A DNA stretch of 64,000 nt. Origin: Xanthomarina spongicola. GTDB taxonomy: Bacteria > Bacteroidota > Bacteroidia > Flavobacteriales > Flavobacteriaceae. The DNA is taken from positions 5,001 through 69,000 of the forward strand of contig NZ_QGGP01000002.1 in assembly GCF_003148645.1 (NCBI RefSeq), read 5' to 3'. This document shows positions 49,795 to 58,468 of the stretch, piece after piece. Each line of letters opens with the position of its first letter. Position 1 is the stretch's first letter. The notes beneath the pieces are model-generated. The model worked only from the letters and a program-made list of their open reading frames with translations. It did not search any database and was not told the origin of the DNA. The position numbers and the translations under genes are program-made.

Positions 49795-50378
49795 TAATTG
49801 TAGGTCTAACAGGAGGAATTGGTAGTGGTAAAACCACAGTTGCAAAGCAATTTAATGCTTTAGGTATCCCTGTTTATATTGCAGATGATGAAGCAAAAAA
49901 ACTTATGATTAGATCCAAAATCATAAAACGAAAGCTAATTCAATTATTTGGTGAGCAAGCTTATATAAATGGAGCATTAAACAGACCTTTTTTGGCAAAG
50001 AAAATTTTTAATAATGCTTCCAATTTAGAAAAAATGAATGCAATTGTGCATCCAAAAGTGGCTTCACATTTTAAAAGATGGGTTAATAAACAAAAAGCAC
50101 CTTATGTACTTAAAGAGTCAGCAATTCTATTTGAAAATAATTCATATATAAATTGCGATTATATAATTACAGTTACTGCTCCTAAAGAATTAAGGATTGA
50201 AAGACTTCTAAAAAGAGATGAAACTAGTTTGGAAAAGATTCAGGCTATTATGAATAATCAATGGAATGATGATAGAAAAACTGAAAAGTCAGATTTTGTT
50301 ATTGTCAATACAAATTTAGAAGATACTATACGTCAGGTACAACTGACTCATAATAAAATCGTTAACTTCATACAATAA
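49791..50378 (+). CDS. coaE: Dephospho-CoA kinase
   Basis: 195 aa P-loop kinase catalysing the last step of CoA synthesis (3'-phosphorylation of dephospho-CoA). Walker A GLTGGIGSGKTTVAK at residues 5-19, VYIADDEAKKL (substrate Asp), HPKVASHFKRW and LKESAILFENN follow the family. Overlaps the YbbR-like gene by 4 bp. Confidence 0.96.
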   Translation: MIIVGLTGGIGSGKTTVAKQFNALGIPVYIADDEAKKLMIRSKIIKRKLIQLFGEQAYINGALNRPFLAKKIFNNASNLEKMNAIVHPKVASHFKRWVNKQKAPYVLKESAILFENNSYINCDYIITVTAPKELRIERLLKRDETSLEKIQAIMNNQWNDDRKTEKSDFVIVNTNLEDTIRQVQLTHNKIVNFIQ

Positions 50379-50443
50379 ATCTTAAATTTTAACATTTTTG
50401 TTAATGTAAGGTTAAATGATAAGTAAGCTAAATGTTAAAATGT

Positions 50444-50451
50444 TAATTTTG
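50444..50451 (+). promoter_or_regulatory. TAnnTTTG -10 element of the histidine kinase operon
   Basis: TAATTTTG ending 4 nt before the ATG at 50456; the transcript would be leaderless. Confidence 0.6.
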
Positions 50452-50455
50452 AACG

Positions 50456-52033
50456 ATGGGCAAAAAGTTATTCATCATACTGATACTATTAATGAGCTTA
50501 TCTTTAATAGGTATCATTTTCGTTCAGGCATATTATATTAATAACTCTATAGAAAATGAAGAAGAACAATTTACTTTTAATGTAAAAAAGGCGTTAAGCT
50601 ATACGTCTAAAGAAATTGAAAATAGAGAGTTTAAAGATTATGTTATTAAATTGCAGCCGCTTATAAATCAAGGTGTAACACCAGATTCGACAGCGTTTAG
50701 AGAATTTTATTTAAAAGAAGATAATAGCGATTCTAACGAAAAGCTAATATATAGAAATAGTATTTTAGAAGAGAATTATAAATTATCTTCATCGATCTTT
50801 GACATAGGTTTAGATAGTATTAATATTAGAAAAGTATTAAGCGATAGAGAAACCAAAATATTGAAAGGAAATGCCATTGAGTCTAATTCAAATTTGAATT
50901 TAGATGCTATGATGTTTGAATTTGGTAAATTATCTAAAGGCGTAGAAATTTTTTATGATACAGCTTACGAAGATTTATCTTACCGAGTACCTATCCATAA
51001 ACGTATTTCTCAAGAAGAAATTAATAACTTACTAAAAAGTAAACTTGCTGAAGATAATATTTACATAGATTATCAATTTGCTATTTACAGTAATGATTTG
51101 GCTACAAAAGTACAAAGTGAAGATTTTGAACTAGAAAATGCATCAACTTTTAGTATACCAATCTTTCAAAATAAAAACGATTTAAGTAATTATAGATTGT
51201 TAATAAATTTCCCTAAAAGAAATGTATTTGTACAGTCGTCCATTATAAAAATGACATTGCTTTCAATCATTTTTACGTCTATTATAATTATTGCTTATGC
51301 AAGTGCTTTAATGCAACTTTTAAGACAGCGTAAGATTTCTGAAATAAAAACAGACTTTATTAATAACATGACTCACGAATTTAAAACACCTATTGCTACC
51401 ATAAATTTAGCTCTAGATGCCATTAAAAACCCTCAAGTTATTGACGATAAAGAAAGAGTCTTGCGATACTTGAAAATGATTAAGGACGAAAACAAACGGA
51501 TGCATGCTCAAGTTGAAAATGTATTAAGAATATCTAAACTAGAAAGAAACGAACTAAACATAAGTAAGGAACGTGTTATTTTACACGACTTAATAGAAGA
51601 TGCAATAACACATGTTCAATTAATAGTTGAAGATAGAAATGGGAAGATAAATATTGAATTATTAGCAGATAAATCTTCTGTTTTAGCAAATGAAACACAT
51701 TTTACCAATGTTATAGTGAATATTCTAGATAATGCTATAAAATATACGCCAGAGTCTAGAGCACCAATAATAGATGTTTCTACAGAAAATGTTGGAACAA
51801 ATATTTTATTAAAAATAAAGGATCAAGGCAGTGGTATGAGTAAAGCTGCACAAAAACGTGTTTTTGAAAAATTTTATAGAGAACACACAGGAGACAGGCA
51901 TGATGTAAAAGGTCATGGACTAGGTTTAGCATATGTTAAACGAATTGTAGAAGACCATCAAGGTCATGTATCAGTTGAAAGTGAAAAGGACAAAGGAAGT
52001 ACTTTTATAATTAAGCTTCCATTAATATCGTAA
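50456..52033 (+). CDS. Sensor histidine kinase
   Basis: 525 aa. Transmembrane helices at about 5-27 and 262-285 enclose a ~230-residue periplasmic sensor region with no recognised fold. HisKA domain with phosphoacceptor His307 (NNMTHEFKTPIA), then HATPase_c with N-box NVIVNILDNAIKYTP, G1 DQGSGMS and G2 GHGLGLAYVK. The stimulus is unknown. It is 4 bp upstream of its response regulator and has its own promoter element. Confidence 0.96.
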   Translation: MGKKLFIILILLMSLSLIGIIFVQAYYINNSIENEEEQFTFNVKKALSYTSKEIENREFKDYVIKLQPLINQGVTPDSTAFREFYLKEDNSDSNEKLIYRNSILEENYKLSSSIFDIGLDSINIRKVLSDRETKILKGNAIESNSNLNLDAMMFEFGKLSKGVEIFYDTAYEDLSYRVPIHKRISQEEINNLLKSKLAEDNIYIDYQFAIYSNDLATKVQSEDFELENASTFSIPIFQNKNDLSNYRLLINFPKRNVFVQSSIIKMTLLSIIFTSIIIIAYASALMQLLRQRKISEIKTDFINNMTHEFKTPIATINLALDAIKNPQVIDDKERVLRYLKMIKDENKRMHAQVENVLRISKLERNELNISKERVILHDLIEDAITHVQLIVEDRNGKINIELLADKSSVLANETHFTNVIVNILDNAIKYTPESRAPIIDVSTENVGTNILLKIKDQGSGMSKAAQKRVFEKFYREHTGDRHDVKGHGLGLAYVKRIVEDHQGHVSVESEKDKGSTFIIKLPLIS

Positions 52034-52037
52034 AGCT

Positions 52038-52748
52038 ATGAGTGAACAACAAAAAAAAATATTATTAGTAGAAGATGATCCAAACTTTGGAACCATTCTT
52101 AAAGATTATTTAATGATGAACGATTATCAAGTAATACATGCTAAAAATGGTATGGAAGGCTTTGAGAAATTTAAAAAAGACGATTTCGATTTATGCATAC
52201 TTGATGTAATGATGCCTTATAAAGATGGGTTTACATTAGCTAAAGAAATTAGAGAAAAAAATACAGACGTACCTATTGTTTTTCTTACTGCAAAAGCAAT
52301 GAAAGAAGACGTGCTTAAAGGATACAAAGTAGGAGCAGACGATTATTTAAACAAGCCGTTTGATAGTGAAGTGTTATTAATGAAAATTAAAGCTATCATG
52401 CAACGTAAAGCTACAGAAACAGTGGCTGATAGTAAACAATTCGAATTTAAAATTGGTGGTTTCCATTTAAACTCTAAACTTCGTTTTTTAACTTATAATG
52501 GAGGAGAGCAAGTAAAATTATCACCTAAAGAAAACGAATTATTACGTTTGTTGGCTTTACATGAAAACGATTTAATGCCAAGAGAATTAGCATTAACTAA
52601 AATTTGGAGAGACGATAACTACTTTACTTCGAGAAGTATGGATGTTTATATAGCAAAACTTAGAAAGTATTTAAAACTTGATGAAAATGTTGAAATTTTG
52701 AACATTCATGGAGAAGGGTTTAGGCTTGTAGTAAACCAGAATGCTTAA
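52038..52748 (+). CDS. OmpR-family response regulator
   Basis: 236 aa. Receiver domain (1-120) with acidic pair Asp13/Asp14, phosphoacceptor Asp56 (CILDVMMPYKDG), the conserved Thr in FLTAKAM and Lys in NKPF. Winged-helix DNA-binding domain (about 135-235) with LSPKENELLRLLALHENDLMPRELAL and SRSMDVYIAKLRKYLK. Partner of the upstream kinase; target genes unknown. Confidence 0.97.
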   Translation: MSEQQKKILLVEDDPNFGTILKDYLMMNDYQVIHAKNGMEGFEKFKKDDFDLCILDVMMPYKDGFTLAKEIREKNTDVPIVFLTAKAMKEDVLKGYKVGADDYLNKPFDSEVLLMKIKAIMQRKATETVADSKQFEFKIGGFHLNSKLRFLTYNGGEQVKLSPKENELLRLLALHENDLMPRELALTKIWRDDNYFTSRSMDVYIAKLRKYLKLDENVEILNIHGEGFRLVVNQNA

Positions 52749-52770
52749 ATAATAATTTTTATAAAAAGAA

Positions 52771-52795
52771 AAACCAGGTATTAGCTGGTTTTTTT
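52771..52795. terminator. Bidirectional terminator between convergent genes
   Basis: 7-bp stem AAACCAG/CTGGTTT around a 7-nt loop, T-rich on both strands. It serves the response regulator (+) and the SnoaL-like gene (-). Confidence 0.8.
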
Positions 52796-52797
52796 GT

Positions 52798-53310
52798 TTA
52801 ATATCTACTGTAATCATCTATTGCAAAAGCTTTATTATATGTAGAAACATCTACAGTATTTTTTTCGCTTGAATCATAATCAATAAGTATTTTCCAAATG
52901 TCTTTTTCCTTTCTTAAAATCACATGAAATTGTCCATAATAGCTTTGTTCTTGGGCTGTATTTGAATTAATAGTTAATTTGTAAACCCCTCTTTCAGAAG
53001 CTGAATCTTCGTTATTTAAGCGTTCAAAAAAACGAAATGAGATAGTTTGTTCAGCATTGTGGCTTTTCCATCTTTCTTCGTAATTTTTTATATAAGCTTC
53101 TTTGTTTTGAATCCGTTTTCCATCGGCATTAATTCTAATTAAATCATTACTATGAATGTTAGCAAATATCTTATAATCATATGTTTCAAAAGCATTTGTA
53201 AAAGGTATCCAAATTTGATTATCAATGGCATTTAATGATGATACAGTTTGTGAGAAAACTTGAAAATGCATTATGAAGCAAAGCAATAAAATAATCTTGT
53301 TAGTTTTCAT
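52798..53310 (-). CDS. Exported SnoaL/DUF4440-like protein
   Basis: 170 aa from the ATG at 53310, which overlaps the miaA stop (ATGA). Signal peptide about 1-20 (ending FQVFSQ). The rest has the cone-shaped NTF2-like pattern: IWIPFTNAFETYDYKIFANIHSNDLIRINADGKRI, then RWKSHNAEQTISFRF and QFHVILRKEKDIWKILIDYDSS. Such domains bind small ligands or act as isomerases; no catalytic residues could be assigned. Role at the end of the K+ channel-miaA operon is unknown. Confidence 0.78.
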   Translation of the reverse strand: MKTNKIILLLCFIMHFQVFSQTVSSLNAIDNQIWIPFTNAFETYDYKIFANIHSNDLIRINADGKRIQNKEAYIKNYEERWKSHNAEQTISFRFFERLNNEDSASERGVYKLTINSNTAQEQSYYGQFHVILRKEKDIWKILIDYDSSEKNTVDVSTYNKAFAIDDYSRY

Positions 53311-54218
53311 ATACAATTTATTTTAGTGTTAATAGAATTAATTACGTCTTGAATATCATGATTGTAGTCAAACCAAATTATACCTTCGTTTTTTCTAAAC
53401 CATGTCAACTGTCTTTTAGCAAAACGCCTAGAATTTTTTTTGATTTCAGAAACGGCAACATCTAAAGTCCATTCGCCTTCAAGGAATTTAAACAACTCTT
53501 TGTAACCAACTGTATTTAGAGCATTTAAGTGTTGTTTGTTTTTTAGGTTTTTTACTTCATCTAATAAGCCTTCATTCATCATTATATCTACACGTTGGTT
53601 AATTCTGTTATATATAATGTCTCTATCTGCAGTTAGGCCAATTGAAATAGTATTAAAATGGCGTTTTCCTTTTTCTTTATTTAAAAAAGAAGAATATGGT
53701 TTCCCAGAACCAATACAAACTTCTAATGCTCGAATAACACGTTGCGGATTATTTATAGCTATATTTTTGTATGAAACCGGATCTAAATCTTTTAATTTTT
53801 TCTGAAGAGTTTCAAGTCCTTCATTTTTTAATTGCGTGTTTAAAGTATCTCTTATACTGGAATCTACCTCAGGAAAATGGTCTAACCCATTAATTACAGC
53901 ATCTACATATAAACCAGAGCCACCAACCATAATAACAATATCATGTGTTTTATATAAGTTTTCTAAAAGGTTAATAGCATCTTTTTCAAATGCACCTACA
54001 TTATAATTATCTTCAATAGACTTATGATGAATAAAATGGTGTTTTGCTGCAGCTAATTCGGTTGTAGTGGGAGCAGCTGTTCCAATTTGCATTTCTTTAA
54101 AAAATTGTCTGGAATCTGCCGAGATAATTTCAGTATTAAAATAATTTGCTAATTTAATACTTAATGATGTTTTACCAATGGCTGTTGGACCAATTATACT
54201 AATTAACGTTTTAGTCAT
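53307..54218 (-). CDS. miaA: tRNA dimethylallyltransferase
   Basis: 303 aa from the ATG at 54218 (MTKTLISIIGPTAIGKTS); a longer reading to 54260 overlaps the channel gene more and is rejected. MiaA adds an isopentenyl group to A37 of tRNAs reading UNN codons. P-loop GPTAIGKTS at 10-18, DSRQ in ISADSRQFFKEM, VGGSGLYVDAVINGL, and NNPQRVIRALEV are all present. Overlaps the upstream channel gene by 8 bp and the downstream SnoaL-like gene by 4 bp. Confidence 0.97.
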   Translation of the reverse strand: MTKTLISIIGPTAIGKTSLSIKLANYFNTEIISADSRQFFKEMQIGTAAPTTTELAAAKHHFIHHKSIEDNYNVGAFEKDAINLLENLYKTHDIVIMVGGSGLYVDAVINGLDHFPEVDSSIRDTLNTQLKNEGLETLQKKLKDLDPVSYKNIAINNPQRVIRALEVCIGSGKPYSSFLNKEKGKRHFNTISIGLTADRDIIYNRINQRVDIMMNEGLLDEVKNLKNKQHLNALNTVGYKELFKFLEGEWTLDVAVSEIKKNSRRFAKRQLTWFRKNEGIIWFDYNHDIQDVINSINTKINCI

Positions 54219-55062
54219 GGTGTAATTCGCATCCACATTTATAGCAAAATTGTGCTCCATCTTGATGCTTTTCGTTTAAGCAATTAACACAACATTGGGT
54301 GTTAACATGAACAGGGTTGTCTTTAGGAGCTTCTTTTGGTTTATTTTGAGCTGTATATTCTGCCGAAACAATTCCAGTTGGAACTGCAATAATACCATAA
54401 CCAAGAATCATTACCAATGAAGCAATAAATTGCCCAATTGGTGTTTGTGGCGTAATATCTCCAAATCCAACAGTTGTTAAAGTAACAATACACCAATATA
54501 CGCTTTTAGGAATGTTTGTAAAACCATTTTCTTCACCTTCTACTAAATACATAATGGTTCCAATAATAACTGCTATTATAACAACAGCAAATAAAAACAC
54601 CGAAATTTTCGCTCTGCTTGCTTTTAAAGCTAAAACTAGGTTGTTTGATGCTCCTAAAAACCTAACAAGTTTTAAAATTCTGAAAACTCTTAATAAGCGT
54701 AAAGCTCTTAAAGCGACTAAGGCATGTGTTCCAGCAAAGATTATAGATAAATATTTAGGAATGGTTGAAAGTAAATCAATTATTCCATAGAAACTGGTAA
54801 TATATTTTATAGGCCTTTTAACCGAAACTATTCTGGCTATATATTCAATAGTAAATAGAATGGTTATTATCCATTCAGAAATGTCTAAAAAAGTATGAAA
54901 TCTAGCATCAATACTTTTAACACTTTCAAGCATAACAAGAACTATACTAGCTAAGATAGCTACAAGTAATATCAGGTCGAATAATTTTCCTGCAGGAGTA
55001 TCTGCTTCATAAATAATTTCATGAAGTTTATCTTTCCAGTCTCTATTAGTTTTGTTGTCCAT
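54211..55062 (-). CDS. Voltage-gated-type K+ channel with C-terminal zinc ribbon
   Basis: 283 aa from the ATG at 55062. Six transmembrane helices; the S4 helix carries regularly spaced arginines (ALRALRLLRVFRILKLVRF, about 117-135), the pore has the K+ selectivity filter TTVGFGD at 196-202 and S6 follows (about 212-233). After a polar linker the chain ends in CCVNCLNEKHQDGAQFCYKC (Cys258, Cys261, Cys273, Cys276), a CxxC...CxxC zinc ribbon in the cytoplasm. First gene before miaA; a -10 element lies 6 nt upstream of the ATG. Confidence 0.92.
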   Translation of the reverse strand: MDNKTNRDWKDKLHEIIYEADTPAGKLFDLILLVAILASIVLVMLESVKSIDARFHTFLDISEWIITILFTIEYIARIVSVKRPIKYITSFYGIIDLLSTIPKYLSIIFAGTHALVALRALRLLRVFRILKLVRFLGASNNLVLALKASRAKISVFLFAVVIIAVIIGTIMYLVEGEENGFTNIPKSVYWCIVTLTTVGFGDITPQTPIGQFIASLVMILGYGIIAVPTGIVSAEYTAQNKPKEAPKDNPVHVNTQCCVNCLNEKHQDGAQFCYKCGCELHHD

Positions 55063-55068
55063 TAAGTT

Positions 55069-55076
55069 CAAAAGTA
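55069..55076 (-). promoter_or_regulatory. TAnnTTTG -10 element of the K+ channel-miaA operon
   Basis: Minus-strand TACTTTTG, 6 nt before the ATG at 55062. Possible leaderless transcript. Confidence 0.55.
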
Positions 55077-55088
55077 CTAAAAGATTTG

Positions 55089-57047
55089 TTATTTATGCTT
55101 TAATACTAATAATGAGTTTTTTTGCACATCTATAATAGTTCCCATAAACATTTTTAAACTTTCATAGTAATCTGGATTATAAATAGCTTCTTTAAAATTA
55201 AATTTAAAATACATCAAAATAGAGTTATCTACTACTTTTGTTGTAAAAATCAATAACCCCTTATTGTTTGGGAGGCCTATATTTAAATCTTCTGGAGTTT
55301 CAAGTACATCATAGTTTTCGTTTAAATCTATCTTCAAAGTATATAAATAAGTGTCTTTAAAGCCAAAATCTATTGGATAAGTTCTCTCTTGTAGCTTAAA
55401 TGGGTTTTCGTCCATTAATTTAAAGAGGAAGGGGTTAATATATAAATTACCGCCAATATTTTCTGCTTGATATTCTATTTCAAATTCTTCTAAAAACTCA
55501 TAACTAGTTTTATCCTCACTAGATACTGTATGGTTTAAAAATGTAATAGAATGATACTTTTCTTTATACTTTTTTAGATAATCGATTTTATTATCATAGT
55601 ATTTCTTTTTTATTGGTAATGCATGATAACCTGTTGTATTGGCATTGATTTTTCCTAATAGAATGTCATCGTCTTCTAATTTCAAATCTACTCTGTAATG
55701 CGTAGTTGTTATGTTTGTTGGGTTTAAATCTATCCAATACCCATTGGTTTTGAAATCTAATAAATGGCCATATTGATTTAAGCATCTAAAAGGGAGTTGT
55801 CCAAATGCTAAATATTTATCTGTGGCATCTAATAAATATGTATTATCATTAATTTTGATTTGCACTATTAAGTAATTAAAATCAGAGATAACAGGATATA
55901 ATTTAGTAGGAAGACCATTATCTCTTGTAGATATTAATATTGGTGTAACATCAAAATCCTGACTTTCTAATAAGTTATAAAGTAGCATGTTAATTTCAGA
56001 CACTTTTCCAGACTTATTATTAATTAGATCCTTTACAGACACATCATTCCAAATGCTGTACTTTTCATTCCAAGTATAATTAGTTTGAACATATTTATAT
56101 ATGTCTGTTGCTTTTTTTAAAACATCCAATTCATCAGTAATATTACGAGGAAGTAATTCCTTTGTATAGCTATTATTTCCTAATTGTTTACCTAGGTTTT
56201 TATCAGATTTAATTTCGGAATGGACAGTTTTCCATGTTTTTGTGTAATTATTTGTTAACCCTCTAAAATCTTTAAATGTTTTTAACTCGTATTCTAGTCT
56301 TGATAAATAATTCTCTTTAGTAGTCATAAAATCTTCCATAATAAAAGCTGGAATATCTTTCATTCTATAAATGGTATTAATACAATTTGCTTTACCTCCA
56401 TTACCTACTTCTAAACAAGTTTTTTCAATAGATTCTTCCATATTTGTTAGATTTAAGTATCCAACTAGTCTAATGTTATATTCCCAATTACCTGGAATAC
56501 TTGTGTTATATTCTGAATAGAGTTTAGGGATATCTTCTTGAAAATCCCATTCTTTATATTTAAACATAAAGGGAGAATCTATCATATAGCTATAATTAAT
56601 AACAGAACCTTCTTTTAAGTTTGGGAAAGTGAATTTTATAATAGAATTATTTTCGTTATAAACCTCTTCAATAATATCATTTTCATTTAATTGAGTTTTT
56701 GTAACCAGACCATTTTCAACATTATAGGTTGTTGCCATAATGTTTGTTACTTTTTCTCTACGTCTATCTTTATTATATAGATAAATCTGTATAGTGGCTT
56801 TGTTGAACCCTTGTTTATTGAATATTTTAATTTTTTTCTTTATTTCGGTTTTTAGCCTAAAATCTCTATCATCTACATAGCTGTTTCCATATTCATAAAG
56901 TACTAAAGCATTTGCAGTAGAATCCTTTTCATAAAAATTAGTTTCCAAATCTGCGCTTGTAACAGTGAAATTTTCGGAATTAAAAACTGATTGCGAATAA
57001 ATGTTTATTGAGAGTAAAATGGCGCAAATTAAGTAGGGTTTTTTCAT
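55089..57047 (-). CDS. DUF3857/transglutaminase-fold exported protein
   Basis: 652 aa. Signal peptide about 1-18, DUF3857 domain about 55-225 (FNKQGFNKATIQIYLYNKDRR, EGSVINYSYMIDSPF), a transglutaminase-like core about 310-420 (IYKYVQTNYTWNEKY, INMLLYNLLESQDFDVTPILISTRD, TYLLDATDKYLAFG) and a DUF3858-like C-terminal part. In the core, the position of the catalytic Cys appears to be Val (NNKSGKVSEINML), and the His of the triad is not evident; only the Asp is kept. So it is probably not an active transglutaminase. ATGA overlap with the nuclease gene upstream. Confidence 0.85.
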   Translation of the reverse strand: MKKPYLICAILLSINIYSQSVFNSENFTVTSADLETNFYEKDSTANALVLYEYGNSYVDDRDFRLKTEIKKKIKIFNKQGFNKATIQIYLYNKDRRREKVTNIMATTYNVENGLVTKTQLNENDIIEEVYNENNSIIKFTFPNLKEGSVINYSYMIDSPFMFKYKEWDFQEDIPKLYSEYNTSIPGNWEYNIRLVGYLNLTNMEESIEKTCLEVGNGGKANCINTIYRMKDIPAFIMEDFMTTKENYLSRLEYELKTFKDFRGLTNNYTKTWKTVHSEIKSDKNLGKQLGNNSYTKELLPRNITDELDVLKKATDIYKYVQTNYTWNEKYSIWNDVSVKDLINNKSGKVSEINMLLYNLLESQDFDVTPILISTRDNGLPTKLYPVISDFNYLIVQIKINDNTYLLDATDKYLAFGQLPFRCLNQYGHLLDFKTNGYWIDLNPTNITTTHYRVDLKLEDDDILLGKINANTTGYHALPIKKKYYDNKIDYLKKYKEKYHSITFLNHTVSSEDKTSYEFLEEFEIEYQAENIGGNLYINPFLFKLMDENPFKLQERTYPIDFGFKDTYLYTLKIDLNENYDVLETPEDLNIGLPNNKGLLIFTTKVVDNSILMYFKFNFKEAIYNPDYYESLKMFMGTIIDVQKNSLLVLKHK

Positions 57048-58414
57048 TGATTTATAAGTGGAATAATTTTGAGGTTTTTATTTCGCCTTAAATAACTTTG
57101 AATAATATGCTGAGCATCTCTATTGTTTTCCATAGGTGTAATTAGAGATTCTAACACATCTGTATTTGTTATTTGATAATTAAGATTTGCAAAGCCAAAA
57201 CCAGAAAATACGCCGTTTTTTATTAATATAACACTGCGTTCGTCGACGTCTCTTCCTTTATCAATTATAGCCATGTTTAAATTACTATATCTATTTTTTT
57301 CTATAAGTTTATTAACTCGTTGGTTGTAAATCTCTATTTCTTCTTTATTAATACATGCGCCATTGCATTGTTTTAAGTTATAATTAAAACAACTATTTTT
57401 TGTAGGATACAAGCCAGTAAGTTTCTGGCACAAATTAAATTCTTCTACTATTTTAAAAAGAAACTGTTTAGCACTATTTCTCGTACTAAATGTTGTAATA
57501 GCACTTTTTCTACCATCGGCTTTATCAATTGTTAAATTAATATATCCATTTTCATCTTTAAAACTATATAAGGCATGAGTAAAAATGTTTCTTCGAAGAG
57601 CTCTGTTAAAAATAGGTTTATTACGTTTTATTTCTTCGCTCTCTTTCAATAATGCAATTAATTCATTTCCTGTAGCTTCATAAGTAACAGCTGCTGTTTG
57701 TAATTGAATTTTTTTTGATTTAGAATTAGTATTAGAAAAATGTTGACTGAGTCTATTCTTGATGTTTTTGCTTTTACCTATGTAGATAATTTCTCCTTTA
57801 TCATTATGAATATAATAAACACCAGTAGTATGAGGAAGATTGTTTAATATTTGCTTTAAACTAGGTTCCATTTTGAAAGTTGGTTCTACTACTATAGCAT
57901 CTTGTACAATCACTTTTTTAATGTCCTTAGCAAGTAGCATTTTAAAAAGTTTTATAGTAGCCAATGCATCTCCATTAGCTCTATGTCTGTCGCTTACTGG
58001 AATACCTAATGATCTAGCTAATTTTCCTAAACTATAGGATGCTTGATCTGGAATAAGTGTTTTAGAAAGCGAAACTGTACATAAGGTTTTTCTTTTATAT
58101 GGGAATCCTAATCGTTTGAATTCAGTTCTTAATATTCTGTAGTCAAATTCGGCATTATGAGCAACAATCACACAATCTTCGGTAATTTCAATAATACGTT
58201 TAGCTACTTCATAGAATTTAGGGGCATTTTTAAGCATATTGCTATTAATACCTGTAAGATTTACAACAAAAGGTTGAATGTCTCTCTCAGGATTAACCAG
58301 ACTAATAAATTGATCGACTACTTGATGCCCATCAAATTTATAAATAGCTATTTCTGTAATGCCTTCTTCGTTATACTTTCCACCTGTGGTTTCTATGTCG
58401 ACTATTGCGTAAAT
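57044..58414 (-). CDS. DnaQ-type 3'-5' exonuclease fused to a GIY-YIG (UvrC-like) domain, ATT start
   Basis: 456 aa if read from the ATT codon at 58412-58414; the first ATG in frame is at 58237. The exonuclease domain (1-165) needs the upstream part: IYAIVDIETTGG gives ExoI Asp6 and Glu8, HNAEFDYR gives ExoII Asp91, HRANGDA gives ExoIII His144/Asp149. The GIY-YIG domain follows (GVYYIH 198-203, IYIGKSKNIKNRL from 210), then a Cys-containing UvrC-like part. Homologues usually begin MYAI(V/L)DIETTGG, so ATT stands where ATG is expected. An in-frame stop lies six codons upstream. Role: likely DNA repair or polymerase-associated nuclease. Confidence 0.8.
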   Translation of the reverse strand: MYAIVDIETTGGKYNEEGITEIAIYKFDGHQVVDQFISLVNPERDIQPFVVNLTGINSNMLKNAPKFYEVAKRIIEITEDCVIVAHNAEFDYRILRTEFKRLGFPYKRKTLCTVSLSKTLIPDQASYSLGKLARSLGIPVSDRHRANGDALATIKLFKMLLAKDIKKVIVQDAIVVEPTFKMEPSLKQILNNLPHTTGVYYIHNDKGEIIYIGKSKNIKNRLSQHFSNTNSKSKKIQLQTAAVTYEATGNELIALLKESEEIKRNKPIFNRALRRNIFTHALYSFKDENGYINLTIDKADGRKSAITTFSTRNSAKQFLFKIVEEFNLCQKLTGLYPTKNSCFNYNLKQCNGACINKEEIEIYNQRVNKLIEKNRYSNLNMAIIDKGRDVDERSVILIKNGVFSGFGFANLNYQITNTDVLESLITPMENNRDAQHIIQSYLRRNKNLKIIPLINQ

Positions 58415-58468
58415 AAGATATTCGTTTATTTAAGTCGTAAACTGAAAAAATACGACTATAACTGTTTG

